Assembly: GCA_022113835.1 (NCBI GenBank)
Contig: JAILWY010000015.1
Span: 4,040,001 to 4,104,000 of the forward strand
Source: Atopsyche davidsoni
Taxonomy: Eukaryota > Arthropoda > Insecta > Trichoptera > Hydrobiosidae
Direction: 5' to 3'
Length of the DNA: 64,000 nt
The position numbers were made by a program, and so were the translations under genes. The first letter of the stretch is position 1; every line of letters starts with the position of its first letter. The notes under the pieces are model-generated. The model was not told the origin of the DNA and did not search any database. It saw only the letters and a list, made by a program, of their open reading frames with translations. Below are positions 61,159-64,000 of this stretch, in pieces.

Positions 61159-62275
61159 TACGAGAATTTATATATTTTCGTAAAAGTGTTCAACTGATGT
61201 ACCAAGTTGTTAGGCGCATATTATTTGTTTTGTGAATTATTACATTTAAAAAAATATTGTAAAAATAATAAATGCATATAAAATTAAATATATTTTATAT
61301 ATATTCTCATGACAACAGCTAAGTATAAGTGATAGCATGATGTTTGAAATGCTTTGTGCTCGGTAATGATGTGTCAAAAATGCTACAGTAACACCAGCAC
61401 TTCGAGGTCATTTACGACAGACTGACTGGCTTTTTATGCCCCGACTGCATGCATGACTGCTCGCATTGCACGATGTCACGCCTGGCTTGCATTGGGTCAA
61501 GAGTAGATCAAGTTTCAGAAGTTGTTGTTGCAATCGGAATGCATTTCAATACTGAGTATCGCGTTGCGACGTGAACAAAACGTGTGCGCAAACATGTATA
61601 AGCAGTTTTAATGTAATCGAAAAAAATTATACTAACATAATTCCCTAAAAATATACAGAAAATTGTACCGTGGTTACTTAATTTTACATGAGGTTATGAA
61701 CTTATATAATAAAGAAGAGTTCATAACAAGCAACTTCGTGAGAGACGGAAAAAAAAATTAAAGAAGATATTCAATGGAAGTCGCATTGCATATACAATAG
61801 TTTATTGATTAAATATGATTAAATTTTTATAAAATTATGATACAGAATTATGTAACAGTTGATAAATTAGCTCTCGGCATTGTGGGTGGGTAAAATATTA
61901 CATGACTTGAATGTTCGCTTGCGTAATTCCTTCGGCATGGACGCGCAAGTGGAACACACATCATCCATCTCGCCAACTAGGTTCGGTTTCAAGCAACCGC
62001 TCATTATTGGAAATCGCTTGCGATAAATATTTTATCAGATCACTGCAAAAATTCCGTAAACATCAATAATATTCTTGCCAATAAAAAAAAACAACCTTTC
62101 ATAACTGCCTTACTCAAACAAATTCATTAGTAAGTTGGCTGTTATATATCCAGTCAGGTCAGTCTTATTAGTTCACCTATACTAATTGTGATTCAAATTT
62201 ACGATACGATTTACTATCAAGTATCAAGCAACTCTGCAAAAAATATTAACATATTTTTTTTAATCTACAAGATAA

Positions 62276-62289
62276 CCCCCCCCCCCCCC
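62276..62289. repeat. Poly-C tract
   Basis: Fourteen consecutive C residues, unusual in this AT-rich window. Confidence 0.95.
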
Positions 62290-64000
62290 TTTCAGATCCT
62301 GAAAACTTTCACCCTTAGTGGAAGATGTCGTGTGAAAGAAATATTTCGCTTGTGATTTCGCCAACTCAGCTCATGTTCTTGTAAATAATACAGGTGTGTA
62401 CCTACAAGGACGGAAGAAATTCAATTCCATCCTGCTTGCCGGCTTTTAAGTGAAAGAATTTCTCGGAAGGTTTCCGTATAACCCGGCGGCTTATTCCGGC
62501 CGTACTGGGTATTGTAAGCCTGGATAAACGGTAAACTATCGAGGTAGTACTTAAAAACTTATGGAAATAATATAAAAATTATTATTAACGAGTGATGCAG
62601 ACTGAAATCCTGATTAATTCTATATAAAAAATATTAAAAAATACTTACAGTCTAAACTCTGATAGCGTCTATAAATAAAACCTAAAGATCTGGTCGATAA
62701 TATATCCGGTCATATCCATCACAGTTTCTTAGCTGTAGTTGAAGTGCTCCATACACACCCATGCCTCCGAGGTATAAAGGTCCTTCCCATTGGTTGATGG
62801 GTCTATGGAAATAGTCATGTAGTATAGCAGTAATGGCTTATTGGCCCCAAAAAGAAAAAATACAGTTTTATTTGGAATTTTCTAGCTGCTTTATTGGGAA
62901 TAAAAGATTAAGATTGCCCGCTATCTCGATAGTAAAACTGAATACTTTGATTTAAGAGAGAGAAAAAAGAGATGAAGAAATAGTAAAAAGATTGAGAGCT
63001 TAGTTTCTATGGAAATCTCTGACCGATGTCAGGTTCATCGTGAGTTCAATAGACCGGTGTTTTAATATGAGTGGATTTTAGGGGCTTATAATTATCAAGG
63101 CGTTTTTAAAAGATTTTTATACATACTTTTTCTACTCGACTGCTCTACACAACAAGTTAAAATGAAGCTTTAATATACCAAAAGGTGTAAAAGCAGATGT
63201 TAAATTATTTTAAAAATATAAAATATTCAATTTATTTTAAACCAAAAGAATCATTAATCATCTTACTTGAAAAATATTTAAAAAGTAAAGGTATGTATAA
63301 TAAATTCGTATAAACAAATATCCATAAAGGAATAAAAATATATAAGAATACATTTCATAATATTATGAAATAGGTTTTCAGGTGTTGGCAGTATAAAATA
63401 TATTATAAAAATACCCATTAAAGCCAAAACATTGAATTATATAATAAATCAAAAACTGACGGGGCTTTATATCGAATAAAACAAATCTTTTGACAGTCTA
63501 GTATTTATATAAACTTCAAGAGGTGAAATTATTTAGAAAGTCTTTAACTTCTTAAAAAAAAAATTTTTCGTAAAAAAAACCAAGCAATTAAAGAGTTAGA
63601 TTTTTCAGTGTGATAATTAGAATTTGTTTTTAGAAGCATGTATCGATTATCTAAAATAATTTTTACTGCCACAGTGCAAGATTTAATTATATTTGTACAA
63701 CGGATTACCTTTATTCTTATACAGTTAATATGAGTATTATCACATTTATGCGAAATTGAAAAAAATGTCGCATCGCAAAATCCTGAAATTAAATTAGCAC
63801 AGATATACCGAATAAAATATATTAATGTAAATTTCCTTTACCACTTCCTGTGCGCTTTTTTATCACTGGCAATTTTAAACAAGATTACAATTTTCTCGTT
63901 TCCTTCTCATTGTGAATTATTTGCCATCTTTTAAATTGGAGACGTAATATCATCCGTCCTCTATGTAGGATTTTTGATAAAGTAAACGGGACATAATATA

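Larger units (their letters stand above)
56703..64000. other. Intergenic, no gene recognised
   Basis: AT-rich. GC-richer islands at about 56860-57060, 58440-58570 and 60190-60420 have no recognised gene content. A 121-codon minus-strand frame at 60066-60431 overlaps the last island; its second half is AT-rich and it lacks any family signature. The small structured features in this stretch are listed separately. Confidence 0.4.

Noticed and set aside
1..64000. CRISPR arrays, bacterial operons or phage-like clusters
   Set aside because: No regularly spaced repeats with unique spacers, no ribosome-binding-site-led gene strings, and the DNA is clearly eukaryotic.

Overview
The window looks like nuclear DNA from an arthropod, most likely an insect. 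It is strongly AT-rich, has spliced genes with short introns and no operons, carries eukaryotic tRNA-Phe genes without an encoded CCA, and is full of SINE-like, MITE-like and mariner debris. The mariner relic resembles the vertumnana type that is common in insects. The sequence alone does not give species or order.

One protein gene can be reconstructed with confidence. It is a nine-exon plus-strand gene at 21208-25241 encoding a secreted 418-residue protein. Exon 1 is a signal peptide and exons 2 to 8 are a chain of cysteine-rich TIL (trypsin-inhibitor-like) modules. Every coding intron is phase 1, so all internal exons are symmetric. The order of exon types shows that a three-exon block (3-4-5) was duplicated to give 6-7-8. 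Intron 4 must use a GC-AG splice site for the modules to match. Intron 7 is enlarged by a SINE-like insertion. A TATA box lies 83 bp upstream of the start codon.

Two identical 73-bp tRNA-Phe(GAA) genes point away from each other at 47313-47385 (minus) and 56059-56131 (plus). Their flanks are unrelated and each is followed by a Pol III T-run.

The rest is gene desert and mobile-element debris. Family A is a roughly 330-bp repeat with a GAA-type tail, seen in about ten copies and fragments. One copy (48341-49342) is split by a dead mariner whose exact empty site is preserved in another copy (42398-42715). Family B is a tRNA-derived SINE (13218-13482, and a head-to-head pair at 18885-19215). Family C is about 530 bp, with one copy at 52427-52953 and two copies forming a large inverted repeat at 7421-8917; that inverted repeat encloses three back-to-back perfect palindromes. 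There is a complete pogo/Tigger-type MITE (15702-16087), a possible piggyBac-like element (41184-42360), several small foldback elements and long (AT)n tracts. Small GC-richer islands, including an 80-nt GC-rich hairpin at 44459-44538, stand out from the AT background and are not explained by any gene I recognise.

From about 25.7 to 41.2 kb and 57 to 64 kb I see no supportable gene.
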